From an uncultured Bdellovibrionales bacterium (GTDB lineage: Bacteria > Bdellovibrionota > Bdellovibrionia > Bdellovibrionales > JAMPXM01), in the NCBI GenBank assembly GCA_937927435.1, contig CALBDW010000092.1:1-64000 (forward strand): a DNA stretch of 64,000 nucleotides, given 5' to 3'. The notes under the pieces were generated by a model. That model ran no database searches and was not told the origin of the DNA. It worked only from the letters and a program-made list of their open reading frames with translations. Numbering within the stretch: the stretch's first letter is position 1; every line of letters begins with the position of its first letter. Of this stretch, positions 27,044 to 35,071 are shown one piece after another. The position numbers were made by a program, and so were the translations under genes.

Positions 27044-27766
27044 GTGTATTCCATACGTTTTCCCCACAGCGGGCAGTTCGAATACGCGGACCGGAGGCTT
27101 TCGGCCCGCGAAATTTTGGAGTTGGTGGAACCCTATCTGACTCCCGAGAGGCGGGAGCGTATCCGCCGCGTCGTTGAGAGCCGTACGTGTGACGTGGTCC
27201 CGGTTCTCGAGAACATCTACGATCGCGGCAATATCAGCGCCGTTTTAAGAAGCGCGGAAGCTATGGGCTTCCAGTGCGCCCACGTCATTGAGCTGGGGGA
27301 AAAATTTAAGAGCGCCAACCGAGTGACCCAAGGCGCCGACAAATGGCTGGATGTGCGTCGCTGGCGCTCGACCCGCGATTGCATTACGGAACTAAAGCGC
27401 CAAGGCTTTAAGATCGTCGCGACCCATCTCGATCAAAAGGCGAAACCCATTTCCTCAATCGATTTTCTCGGGCCTGTGGCCGTCGTTTTCGGGAACGAGA
27501 AGGACGGCATTTCGCAGGAGATGGTGGAGCTGGCCGATGAAACGATGATCATCCCCATGGCCGGTTTCGTTCAAAGTTTCAACATCTCGGTCGCCGCGGC
27601 CATTTCGTTCTATCACATCTACCTCGAGCGGCAGAGGGCCCACGGCCACGTCGGAAACTTAAGCGAAGAAGAAAAATTGGTCTTGCGCGCCGATTTCTGC
27701 CTGCGTTCGAGCGATAATCCGGACCGTTTGATTCGCGAACTTTTGGAAAGACAACTGAAGGCTTAA
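27044..27766 (+). CDS. trmH: tRNA (guanosine-2'-O-)-methyltransferase, SpoU family
   Basis: Knotted (SPOUT) methyltransferase that would methylate the ribose of G18 in tRNA using SAM. The 240-residue protein has the three SPOUT motifs: NIYDRGNISAVLRSAEAMG (near residues 58-76, with the catalytic Arg), VAVVFGNEKDGIS (near 148-160) and IPMAGFVQSFNISVAAAI (near 172-189). The start is GTG with GAGGAAAGAG upstream. Length and motif 3 favour TrmH over RlmB. Its end overlaps the convergent lipoprotein gene by 4 bp. Confidence 0.92.
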   Translation: MYSIRFPHSGQFEYADRRLSAREILELVEPYLTPERRERIRRVVESRTCDVVPVLENIYDRGNISAVLRSAEAMGFQCAHVIELGEKFKSANRVTQGADKWLDVRRWRSTRDCITELKRQGFKIVATHLDQKAKPISSIDFLGPVAVVFGNEKDGISQEMVELADETMIIPMAGFVQSFNISVAAAISFYHIYLERQRAHGHVGNLSEEEKLVLRADFCLRSSDNPDRLIRELLERQLKA

Positions 27767-28371
27767 AGCTGGCTTGAAACGCCGGCTTGGTTTTCAAGAT
27801 CGCTGATGCGAATGATGTTTTGCGTTCTTCGGTTGCGCAGCTGCTCGATTTGAGCGCGAATCGCCTGTGAAGACGAATTCTGGGAAAGCAAACGCGAGAG
27901 ACTCCGGATGCGGGCTTCGAGGTTTTCGTTTTCGATTTCCAACTCGCGGATTTTTTGGCCCACGCGGTAACTGGTGAGGAATTGGGGCTCAAGATGGGTG
28001 GGGCAGACGTTCTTGTAAGCATCGCCCTTTCTTCCTGCCTCAAGCCCGCTTTGGGGGGAGCAGTACTCCACTAAGCCCGCGTCGCGACCGTTCATGTACA
28101 TATCTTCGTTCAGGTCGCTCAGTTCGCCCGAACAAACGAGTTTGTGTTCTTCGATTTTGCTGGGCTTAGCTCCACTGAGTCCGTCGAGCCGCCCGACTTC
28201 ATACCAATCCATGTGGGAGCACGGCAGTGGTCGGGAGCCTGAAAGTGACGGAGGAGTGAGATGCGTGCAGGCGGCCATGAGTCCCAGAGCTGCCAATGAG
28301 GTCAACGAGAACAAGGAGATTCGTTTCTTTTTAAAGCTCTGTTTTTTGAGACTCTTCGCTGTGGCCCGCAT
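27763..28371 (-). CDS. DUF2799 family lipoprotein
   Basis: A 202-residue exported protein of unknown function. The best start is ATG 28371 (MRATAKSLKK); a longer frame reaches 28536 but the added residues are not protein-like. A lysine-rich signal ends in a lipobox LMAAC near residue 36. The DUF2799 pattern follows: DWYEVGRLDGLSG, then MNGRDAGLVEYCSPQSGLEAG, then YKNVCP, each with conserved Gly, Arg and Cys. The C-terminus is a probable coiled coil (residues 145-195, IRELEIENENLEARIRSL). It is convergent with trmH and divergent from the glycosyltransferase gene. Confidence 0.82.
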   Translation of the reverse strand: MRATAKSLKKQSFKKKRISLFSLTSLAALGLMAACTHLTPPSLSGSRPLPCSHMDWYEVGRLDGLSGAKPSKIEEHKLVCSGELSDLNEDMYMNGRDAGLVEYCSPQSGLEAGRKGDAYKNVCPTHLEPQFLTSYRVGQKIRELEIENENLEARIRSLSRLLSQNSSSQAIRAQIEQLRNRRTQNIIRISDLENQAGVSSQL

Positions 28372-28585
28372 GTTTCCAAGGTAAGAGTGCCGAGTGGGAA
28401 GATTCAAGCTGAAGACGGTTTTAGCAGAGATTTCAGGCGTGCCGAACACGAGTCCGGGACTCTTCTTCATGGTGGCGTGACTGACTCGAGGAGCTATATG
28501 CGACGAGGGGCTGCGGAAGGCGCGCAATCGTTGCATTTAAGCGATTTCTCGGGCAATTTTGACGCTCAACCAGGAGCCATTCGCG

Positions 28586-29587
28586 GTGAAAATTGCTCTT
28601 CTACACGACTCTGTCCTCCCGCCTGAGCACTATGGCGGCATCGAACGCATTGTGATGAGCTTGGCTTACGAGTACCGTCGGCTGGGTCACGAGCCGGTGG
28701 TCGTCTGCCGGAAAGGGAGCCGTTTGGAGGACTTCGAAACGGTCGAGCTTCGTCCCGGATACGAAACCCAGGATCCGTCGCGTTGGCTCCCGAAAGACAT
28801 CGATTTTTTACATGCGCATCAGCCCTTGCTGATAAAGCCAACCATTCCGTTTCTCGTGACGATTCACGGGAACGGGCATCCGGAAGAGAAGTACTGGCGG
28901 AACACGAATTTCTTAAGCCAGAGCCACTGCCGGAACCATAATGGCAAATACTATGTGTACAACGGTGTTGATCCCGACAGTTATCCATTCGTCGCCGAAA
29001 AAGACAACTACTACGTTTTTCTCGCGCGCGCGACATGGCGGGTGAAGAACGTCAGAACGGCGATCGCGTGGGCCAATGACTTGGGAGTTCGCCTTGAAAT
29101 CATGGGAGGTAGCGGGTTTTCGCGCGGAAACATCCGCTACGCCGGCCTTATCGGTGGAAAACGGAAGCTTGATCTTCTTTCGCGCGCAAAGGCGCTCATT
29201 TATCCGACCAACTGGGATGAACCGTGCGCAGTCGCTCCGCTGGAGGCTCTGGCTTGCGGGACGCCCGTGATTGCTTCCGCTAACGGATGTATGCCGGAAC
29301 TCGTGCGCCCAGGGACGGGGATCATCTGCCATACTTACGATGAACTCCTGGCGGCGCCCGAACGCCTGGAAAAGGAAGTGACGCCCGAAAATTGCCGGAA
29401 AGCAGTGGAAGAATTCTTCAGCGCTCGCAGGATGGCGCAGGATTATCTTGCCCTCATCGATCAGATCCTGAAAAAAGGCGAACTTGACCATGAGCCCCGC
29501 TATGCGTTCCGTCCCGATTCCGTGCAGCTTCTTTATAAACCGACTTTGATCAATCGCCTGAGACACGCTGTATTGGGAAAGGTGTAA
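28586..29587 (+). CDS. GT4 family glycosyltransferase
   Basis: A retaining GT-B glycosyltransferase of 333 residues. It starts at GTG 28586 (VKIALLHDSV), with CCAGGAG upstream. The N-terminal motif PPEHYGGIERIVMSLA is typical of GT4. The donor-binding domain shows YVYNGVDPDSYPF, FLARATWRVKN and the conserved PTNWDEPCAVAPLEALACGTP with the Glu pair that binds the nucleotide sugar. It leads a unit with a GHMP sugar kinase and queF on the same strand (24- and 27-bp gaps). Donor and acceptor are unknown; envelope or capsule glycan synthesis is likely. Confidence 0.88.
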   Translation: MKIALLHDSVLPPEHYGGIERIVMSLAYEYRRLGHEPVVVCRKGSRLEDFETVELRPGYETQDPSRWLPKDIDFLHAHQPLLIKPTIPFLVTIHGNGHPEEKYWRNTNFLSQSHCRNHNGKYYVYNGVDPDSYPFVAEKDNYYVFLARATWRVKNVRTAIAWANDLGVRLEIMGGSGFSRGNIRYAGLIGGKRKLDLLSRAKALIYPTNWDEPCAVAPLEALACGTPVIASANGCMPELVRPGTGIICHTYDELLAAPERLEKEVTPENCRKAVEEFFSARRMAQDYLALIDQILKKGELDHEPRYAFRPDSVQLLYKPTLINRLRHAVLGKV

Positions 29588-29611
29588 CGAGAGAATTCGA
29601 GGAGAAAGTTC

Positions 29612-30604
29612 GTGATTATTTCCCGCACGCCTTTTCGAGTGAGTTTCTTGGGGGGAGGCACTGATCTTCCCGATTTCTATCTGGAAGAAGAAGGCGCGGT
29701 TCTCACGACCACGATCGACAAGTACATCTACATCACTGTCAACGACCGCTTCGATCATTCTTACCGCTTATCCTACAGCAAGACTGAGATCTGTGACCGG
29801 GTAGACCAGATCGAGCACAAGATTTTCCGCAACGTTCTTGAAAAGTACGCCGATGCCGCCCGTGAGAAAAACGGCGGACGCGGACTTGAGATCTTGTCGA
29901 TGGCCGACATTCCGCCGGGAACGGGGCTTGGCAGCTCGTCGAGCTTCACCGTTGGCCTCTTGCATGCGCTCAAGGCCCACATCGGCATTTTTCAGAGTGC
30001 CGAAGATCTTGCGGCCGAAGCGGCGCGTATCGAAATCGAAGATCTCCAAGAACCGATCGGAAAGCAGGACCAATATGCCGCGGCCTATGGTGGCCTTCAA
30101 TACATCCGCTTTTTTCCAACCGGAGAAGTTTCCGTCGAGCCGGTGATCTGCTCTAACCGGACGAAGGCGGAGCTGGAAGCTTCGATGCTGGTTTTCTATA
30201 CCGGGATGACCCGCTCAGCTTCGGACATTTTGAGCGAACAGAAAAAGAATACGAACCGAAAGCGCGAAACTTTGCGGGCGTTGCGGGATCTGGCTCTCCG
30301 GATGAAGAAGATTCTCGAAAACGGCGGGCCGATTCAAGAGGCCGGCGCGCTTTTGCACGAAGGCTGGATGCTCAAGAAGACCCTGGCTCCGGGAATATCT
30401 ATCGGGCAAATCGATGAGTGGTACGATCGGGCTCGTGCCGCGGGGGCGACCGGTGGCAAGATTATGGGGGCTGGCGGCGGAGGTTTTTTGATGGTACTTT
30501 GCGAGCCCGAAAAACAAGAGCGGGTCAAAGCGGAGCTGCGGGAGCTGCGGTCCGTGAAATTAGGGATGGAAAGCTTCGGTAGCAAGATTATTTTTGTTAG
30601 CTGA
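29612..30604 (+). CDS. GHMP kinase, heptose-7-phosphate kinase-like
   Basis: A 330-residue sugar kinase of the GHMP superfamily. ISRTPFRVSFLGGGTDLPDF at the N-terminus and VLTTTIDKYIYITV are marks of the HddA (D-glycero-D-manno-heptose 7-phosphate kinase) branch. The ATP loop PPGTGLGSSSSFTVGLLHA lies at about residues 107-125 and the C-terminal motif GGKIMGAGGGGFLMV near 286-300. The start is GTG after GAGGAGAAAG. An HddA role would supply GDP-heptose for surface glycans, consistent with the glycosyltransferase 24 bp upstream, though related kinases act on other sugars. Confidence 0.85.
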   Translation: MIISRTPFRVSFLGGGTDLPDFYLEEEGAVLTTTIDKYIYITVNDRFDHSYRLSYSKTEICDRVDQIEHKIFRNVLEKYADAAREKNGGRGLEILSMADIPPGTGLGSSSSFTVGLLHALKAHIGIFQSAEDLAAEAARIEIEDLQEPIGKQDQYAAAYGGLQYIRFFPTGEVSVEPVICSNRTKAELEASMLVFYTGMTRSASDILSEQKKNTNRKRETLRALRDLALRMKKILENGGPIQEAGALLHEGWMLKKTLAPGISIGQIDEWYDRARAAGATGGKIMGAGGGGFLMVLCEPEKQERVKAELRELRSVKLGMESFGSKIIFVS

Positions 30605-30631
30605 TAGGTTTGTCGGCTGAAGGGGTGAGTC

Positions 30632-31093
30632 ATGTCGCGCAAGAAAGCTAAGCCGGGAATCAATCGCAAAGCCGCGATGGTTGCGACTTCGGATGTCGAG
30701 AAGAAGTACGGAACAGTTGCGATCGAACAAAACAAGCTCGAGCGCTTTGAAAACCGCACGCAAGTGCGCCGCTACACGATCGAGTTCACATGTCCGGAGT
30801 TCACGTGCCTGTGCCCGCGCAGTGGCTTCCCGGATTTCGCGACCATTCGGATCAAATACGTTCCGGATAAGTATTGCGTGGAACTCAAATCGTTGAAGCT
30901 TTACATCAACAGCTTCCGCGACAAGCACGTCTTCCACGAGGACGTGACGAACATCATCTTGCAGGACCTGGTCGACCTCTTGGATCCTTGGGAAATCACG
31001 GTCGTTGGCGATTTCAATGTGCGCGGTAACATTCATACCGTCGTGACCGCGACTCACACGAAAGAGAAACAGGGGCGTTCGAAACGCGCATGA
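30632..31093 (+). CDS. queF: NADPH-dependent preQ0 reductase
   Basis: Reduces the nitrile of 7-cyano-7-deazaguanine to the amine preQ1 in queuosine synthesis. The 153-residue size marks the short, type I form. The catalytic Cys lies in ECxxx-like FTCLCPRSGFPDFATI (the Cys before PRSGFPDF), and the substrate/NADPH motif VELKSLKLYINSFRDKHVFH follows with its conserved Glu and the His-rich end. It is third in a same-strand row with a GT4 transferase and a sugar kinase, which is an unexpected context. Its TGA donates the first base of the repeat copy at 31093. Confidence 0.94.
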   Translation: MSRKKAKPGINRKAAMVATSDVEKKYGTVAIEQNKLERFENRTQVRRYTIEFTCPEFTCLCPRSGFPDFATIRIKYVPDKYCVELKSLKLYINSFRDKHVFHEDVTNIILQDLVDLLDPWEITVVGDFNVRGNIHTVVTATHTKEKQGRSKRA

Positions 31094-31186
31094 ACTGGCT
31101 CACTTCCGTGGTGACGGTGCTAACTAGTCGAATTAACTGGATTTTTATGGCTATTGAGATGTCACCACGATTGTGAGCCAGTTTTA
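31093..31186. repeat. 94-bp MITE-like element between queF and the RNA-modifying fusion gene
   Basis: The left end AACTGGCTCAC-TTCC-GTGGTGAC (31093-31115) and the right end, which reads AACTGGCTCAC-AATC-GTGGTGAC on the other strand (31163-31184 plus a few bases), are inverted copies around a 50-bp AT-rich centre with no gene. The left end begins in the TGA of queF, and the stop codon TAA (31184-31186) of the convergent gene touches the right end. The element therefore fills the whole space between two convergent genes. Confidence 0.75.
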
Positions 31187-32791
31187 AAACTTCTCGATGA
31201 ACGCCGACTTCATCTGTCGTTTGGCGCCTGGAAGTTCGAAATCCCAGTCCGGGGTCGGAGCGGGAGTCAGGCGTCCCGCTTTCGATTGCACAAGCCACTT
31301 TTTCAACCGCTTTGCGAAATCTTCGACCGTCCATCCTTCGAAGTTCAAAGCGAAAAGAATGCGGCCGCCCGGGCGAGTGACGGTATTGAGTTGGTTCAAG
31401 AGCGACTCAAAATCCTTGTCGATGCGGAACACGCCGCCGGTTTTCGAGCGGCTGAAAGAGGGCGGGTCACAGATGACGAGATCGAACTGCTGTCCTTTTT
31501 TCGCTGCCCATGCGAGGTATTCGCGAGAATCCATCACCCGGAACTCGTGGTTTTCGGGGGAAAGCGAATTGAGGCTAAAGTTGGTTTTGCTCCATTCAAT
31601 AAACGACCGGCTCACGTCGACCGACACGACGCGCTTGGCTCCACCGAGTGCGGCCGCCACACTGAATCCGCCCGTGTAGGAGAACAGATTGAGGACGTCT
31701 TTGTCGCGGGCGTGCTCTTTCACCCATAGGCGGTTTTGTCTTTGATCAAGGAAAAGTCCCGCTGAAAGTCCCGTATCGGTACGGAATTCAAAGCGAACGC
31801 CGTTTTCTTCTCCGAGCCAGCGAGTCTCAAAACAGGTGTGGGGGCCGCGTATGATTTTCTCTTCATTCGGAGAGCGCCCTCGATTCCCTCGAATTTGTAC
31901 GTACCAATTCTTCCAGCCGAGTTCTTCGCAAAGCTGGTGAAGAGCGCTCCATTCTTCGTCATTGGGCTCCCTTTCGGCAAACCATGAGAATGAAATCACC
32001 GGTCCCAACTGGTCGGCGCGTAACGGATCTCCTTCGGAATGAATCCAGCGCAGAGTCCGAGCTGCGTCGTCGCCGTTTGGAGAGCTGAGAGCTGCCCACG
32101 AGCGGATAAGACGTTCGCGCCGGTCGACGGCGCTGAGCCAGCGGCTCAAAGGCGGAGAGCGGGTGAACTCCCGCCGTCGAAACCAGCGCGGTTCTGGAAA
32201 AGATTGTGAGAACCGTTCTCCGTCGATTTCGAAGGAAAGAAAATGACTGTGCAGGCACAGGCTAGGATAGCTTGTTCCGCCGTAAAGCGTGTCGCCGAGG
32301 ATCGGAATTCCGCTCTTTGCTGCATGCAAGCGGATTTGGTGGGTCCGTCCGGTCGACGGGCGTGCCTCCCAAAGGGTCAGCCCATGGCTTTCTTCAAGCC
32401 TAAGAAACTTCGTGTGCGCGTTTGCCGGCCGCTCCGCGGTCGGCTGCGAAGACACGATTCCGCCCGGACCGCGATCAATATGAGATTCGATCTCGAATTC
32501 TGACCGCGAACTCGGACGGTCGGTGAGGAGAAGATAACGTTTTTCGACTCTCCTCGATGAAAACGCCTCCCGCAGTTTTTCGGCGGCTTCCTTGCTTCGC
32601 GCGAGAGAAAGAACGCCTGTCGTTTCCCGGTCCAATCGATGCGCGACCCGAAGGTCAAGGCCGAAACGGGCGGAAAGGTACTCCACGAAACCGTCGTTCG
32701 GATCAATCAATGAATCAGACGTCGGTTTCTGATTAAGTGACGAGTGCGTCGTCACTCCCGCCGGTTTATCGACGAAAACAAAATCCGCCAC
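31184..32791 (-). CDS. fusion of RluA-type pseudouridine synthase and RlmI-like rRNA methyltransferase
   Basis: A 535-residue protein with two RNA-modifying domains. Residues 1-220 are an RluA-family pseudouridine synthase: FVFVDKPAGVTTHSS, the catalytic-Asp motif AHRLDRETTGVLSLARS and ARPSTGRTHQIRLHA. Residues 260-535 match SAM-dependent methyltransferases of the RlmI/RlmK type: LSAGLFLDQRQNR, the SAM loop VLNLFSYTGGFSVAAALGG, VSVDVS and the catalytic DLVICDPPSFSRSK. The chosen start is GTG 32791 (VADFVF), 13 bp after the fur stop; the open frame continues upstream through fur but reads as non-protein there. The rRNA sites are unknown. A fusion would place two modifications in one enzyme. 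Confidence 0.82.
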   Translation of the reverse strand: MADFVFVDKPAGVTTHSSLNQKPTSDSLIDPNDGFVEYLSARFGLDLRVAHRLDRETTGVLSLARSKEAAEKLREAFSSRRVEKRYLLLTDRPSSRSEFEIESHIDRGPGGIVSSQPTAERPANAHTKFLRLEESHGLTLWEARPSTGRTHQIRLHAAKSGIPILGDTLYGGTSYPSLCLHSHFLSFEIDGERFSQSFPEPRWFRRREFTRSPPLSRWLSAVDRRERLIRSWAALSSPNGDDAARTLRWIHSEGDPLRADQLGPVISFSWFAEREPNDEEWSALHQLCEELGWKNWYVQIRGNRGRSPNEEKIIRGPHTCFETRWLGEENGVRFEFRTDTGLSAGLFLDQRQNRLWVKEHARDKDVLNLFSYTGGFSVAAALGGAKRVVSVDVSRSFIEWSKTNFSLNSLSPENHEFRVMDSREYLAWAAKKGQQFDLVICDPPSFSRSKTGGVFRIDKDFESLLNQLNTVTRPGGRILFALNFEGWTVEDFAKRLKKWLVQSKAGRLTPAPTPDWDFELPGAKRQMKSAFIEKF

Positions 32792-32804
32792 GGCTTCGGA
32801 ATTC

Positions 32805-33344
32805 TCAATTTTTAGCCGGCGTCGACGAGCCGGTTTTCTTGGCACGTTCTTGTTTTTGGCAATCGGGACAAATGCCGTAAAGTTCGAGCAGGTGGTGCGT
32901 GAGTTGGAATCCGAATTCTTGGGCCACTTTCTCCTGAAGTCGTTCGATTTCGTAGTTTTCGAATTCGACGATTTTATGGCAGTGCACGCAAGTGAGGTGG
33001 TCGTGGTGGTCCTTTTCGGCCCACTCATAACGGGCCGGCATTCCGCCCATTCGAACTTCGGTGACGTAATTGTGTTCCGAGAGCGTGCGCAAGAAACGAT
33101 AAACTGTCGCGAAGCCGATCGCTGGGTTACGGGCGGCGACAGCTTCGTAAACGTCTTGTGCCGTAAAGTGATTGGACCCATTCCGAATGATCTCGAGGAT
33201 GAGCATTCGCTGTTCGGTCACCTTGAGTCCCAGATCGCGAATGATCTTTTTATTGGGGACTTTTTCTCCGCGGCTCGAGGCGCGCGAGAGAAGTTCTTGA
33301 GACGAGCTAACGGGCAAACTGGATACGGCTGTACGGAAATTCAT
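32805..33344 (-). CDS. fur: Fur family ferric uptake regulator
   Basis: Iron-responsive repressor of 179 residues, longer than most Fur proteins because of an N-terminal extension of about 30 residues. The winged helix spans about 35-110 (GLKVTEQRMLILEIIRNGSN, then FATVYRFLRTLSEHNYV). The metal-binding dimer domain has DHHDHLTCVHCHKIVEF and, later, HHLLELYGICPDCQ, giving the two CxxC pairs for structural zinc. PerR or Zur cannot be fully excluded, but the HHDHLTCVHC motif and context fit Fur. A 7-1-7 Fur-type box lies 40 bp upstream, suggesting autoregulation. The gene leads into the pseudouridine synthase fusion. Confidence 0.9.
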   Translation of the reverse strand: MNFRTAVSSLPVSSSQELLSRASSRGEKVPNKKIIRDLGLKVTEQRMLILEIIRNGSNHFTAQDVYEAVAARNPAIGFATVYRFLRTLSEHNYVTEVRMGGMPARYEWAEKDHHDHLTCVHCHKIVEFENYEIERLQEKVAQEFGFQLTHHLLELYGICPDCQKQERAKKTGSSTPAKN

Positions 33345-33383
33345 GCGTGCTCTTTTATCTTTCCCGATGTCCGACCGTCAAGA

Positions 33384-33398
33384 TGCGAATGATTTTCA
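33384..33398 (-). promoter_or_regulatory. Fur box upstream of fur
   Basis: TGCGAATGATTTTCA matches the 7-1-7 inverted repeat TGATAATnATTATCA at 11 of 14 positions. It is 40 bp before the fur start at 33344, where it would overlap the promoter. Autoregulation is inferred. Confidence 0.5.
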
Positions 33399-33760
33399 AT
33401 TTCAGACTTAGGTGAGGTCAGATAATTCGGTAAGTATTGGAAATATCTAAGTTTTTAAACTTGCTCACGAGCGTGGTGGTCGTGTTAGGCCTTCGGAAGT
33501 TCCTCGCTCTCGGTTCTTGAAGCGTGGCACCAATAAAGTGATCCAGTTTGTGGCGGAGAAGCGTCCTCCGCCGTGAAAGCGATTCAAAATCCATGAAGTT
33601 TGTCTAGGGTGACTATTTTGAGCGCTCGCCGAATTCGATTTGGCGTGAGTCCACGGCAGAAAGCCACGAAGATTTTCACTTTCGGTGCTGCATTTTGCGG
33701 CGCAAGGCGGATTTGTATTAATATGCGCTCGCAGAACGAATGAAGTTTAAGGCGGGTGCC
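33399..33760. other. 362-bp intergenic region with a hairpin
   Basis: No convincing protein was found. GGCGGAG (33552-33558) and CTCCGCC (33566-33572) form a seven-bp GC-rich hairpin without a T-run. TATTAAT near 33716 could be a -10 box for the small gene that starts at 33761. Nothing else is recognised. Confidence 0.4.
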
Positions 33761-34030
33761 ATGAAGGTTTCGATTCGGACGCAGTTTGTGATGTGGTTAG
33801 TTGCGAGCGTAGTTGCCGCCACGGCTCTTGCGTCACAAGAAGCGAAGGAATCTCAACCGAAAACCGTCGCGGTTACAGCGGCCGCGGCACCTGCACCGAC
33901 GCCGGCTCCGGGCGTTTTGGCGGCTCCGGTTCCCGTGAACGTCATTTACGTGAAAGAAAACCAACCGGTGCAGATTGTTGATTCGCATGGCCGACTTCTC
34001 CAAGTGATCTATCTGAAAAAATCGAAGTAA
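33761..34030 (+). CDS. small predicted periplasmic protein
   Basis: An 89-residue exported protein. ATG 33761 is chosen because AAGGCGGG precedes it; ATG 33740 would add seven residues. Residues 1-25 form a signal peptide ending in ATALA. After a charged linker (QEAKESQPK) comes an Ala/Pro-rich stretch (APAPTPAPG), and then a small domain with VNVIYVKENQPVQIVDSHGR and VIYLKK that looks like a short beta-hairpin fold. It stands alone between fur and the convergent htpX. No family could be named. Confidence 0.65.
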   Translation: MKVSIRTQFVMWLVASVVAATALASQEAKESQPKTVAVTAAAAPAPTPAPGVLAAPVPVNVIYVKENQPVQIVDSHGRLLQVIYLKKSK

Positions 34031-34033
34031 GTT

Positions 34034-34957
34034 TCAAAGAGTCAACCGTTCCAATCGCGCGATGCGCGCTTCGAGCGGCGGGTGCGTCGACATCAGAAGC
34101 GCGATGGTGCTGCGTCTGGGACTGTCGATTTTTAAGGCCGCGTAACTTGGGGCCGCCTCTTTGACTTCCGGCATTTCATTGAGTTCGTGCACGCGCAGAA
34201 GTGTTTTCAAGGCGTGAATCATGTTTTCGCGGCCGGCGTAGCGGGCTCCTCCCTTATCGGCGCGGTACTCTCTTTGCCGCGAGAACCAAGCGATGAGCAA
34301 TGAGCCAGGAATAAAGAGCAGTAACTCAAGCAGCCAGACGATCAGGTAGGTGGCGGGGCCCAAGCCCCCGCGGTTGTCGCGGTCGCCGCGAAGAGCGGCG
34401 TCGATGGCGAAGGCAATGATTCGAGCGAAAGCCAAAACAAAGGCGTTCACGACGCCCTGAAGGAGTGTCATGGTCACCATGTCGCCGTTGGCAATATGGG
34501 CGACTTCGTGACCCAGCACGCCGTCGCGCGCACGTTTGTCCATGGTACGTAAAAGGCCTGAGCTCACGGCGACAAGCGAGTTGTTCTTTGATGGGCCTGT
34601 CGCAAAGGCGTTCACTTCCGGCGAGTTGTAGATGGCGACTTCAGGCATTTTGCGTAAGCCGGCGGCGCGAGCAAGATTGTGAACGGTGTCGACGATATCT
34701 CGGGTGGTGGGATCTGTCGTGCGAGGATCGATGACTTGAAGGCTCATGGCTTGCTTCGCGAGCGTCTTCGAAAGCATGAGGCTGATGAATGCGCCGCCTA
34801 TGCCCCAGACCAGACAGAAGCCGATAAGGGAGCCGTAATCAATGCCGTGTTCGCTGAGATAAGGGCGGAGCCCCAAGAGATTGATCACTAAGCTCAACAT
34901 CAGGATGACGGTGATATTGAGACCAATGAAGAAGAAGGCCCGTCTGAACCATGCCAT
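34034..34957 (-). CDS. htpX: membrane zinc metalloprotease HtpX
   Basis: Quality-control protease of the inner membrane (M48 family), acting on misfolded membrane proteins. The 307-residue protein starts at ATG 34957 after AGGAGTT. It has two N-terminal helices (about 5-28 and 40-62), the zinc motif GHEVAHIANGD (HExxH, near residue 147), two central helices, and the third zinc ligand in REYRADKGGARYAG (Glu near residue 227). The C-terminal MSTHPPLEARIARL is also usual for HtpX. Stress regulation is common in this family, but no heat-shock promoter was identified. Confidence 0.95.
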   Translation of the reverse strand: MAWFRRAFFFIGLNITVILMLSLVINLLGLRPYLSEHGIDYGSLIGFCLVWGIGGAFISLMLSKTLAKQAMSLQVIDPRTTDPTTRDIVDTVHNLARAAGLRKMPEVAIYNSPEVNAFATGPSKNNSLVAVSSGLLRTMDKRARDGVLGHEVAHIANGDMVTMTLLQGVVNAFVLAFARIIAFAIDAALRGDRDNRGGLGPATYLIVWLLELLLFIPGSLLIAWFSRQREYRADKGGARYAGRENMIHALKTLLRVHELNEMPEVKEAAPSYAALKIDSPRRSTIALLMSTHPPLEARIARLERLTL

Positions 34958-35071
34958 TGGTGAACTCCTCTTGGTGGGCGTCCGCGGAGGACGCCAAAAC
35001 AAACTTAGCATGGTAACGATGGGGCCTGATTTCAGAACGTCAAGCGAGGCTTCATGGCTCCCTTGGGCGGC

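Noticed and set aside
32850..33392. A 180-codon forward frame over fur
   Set aside because: It is the antisense of the fur coding region; the reverse strand has the zinc and helix-turn-helix motifs.
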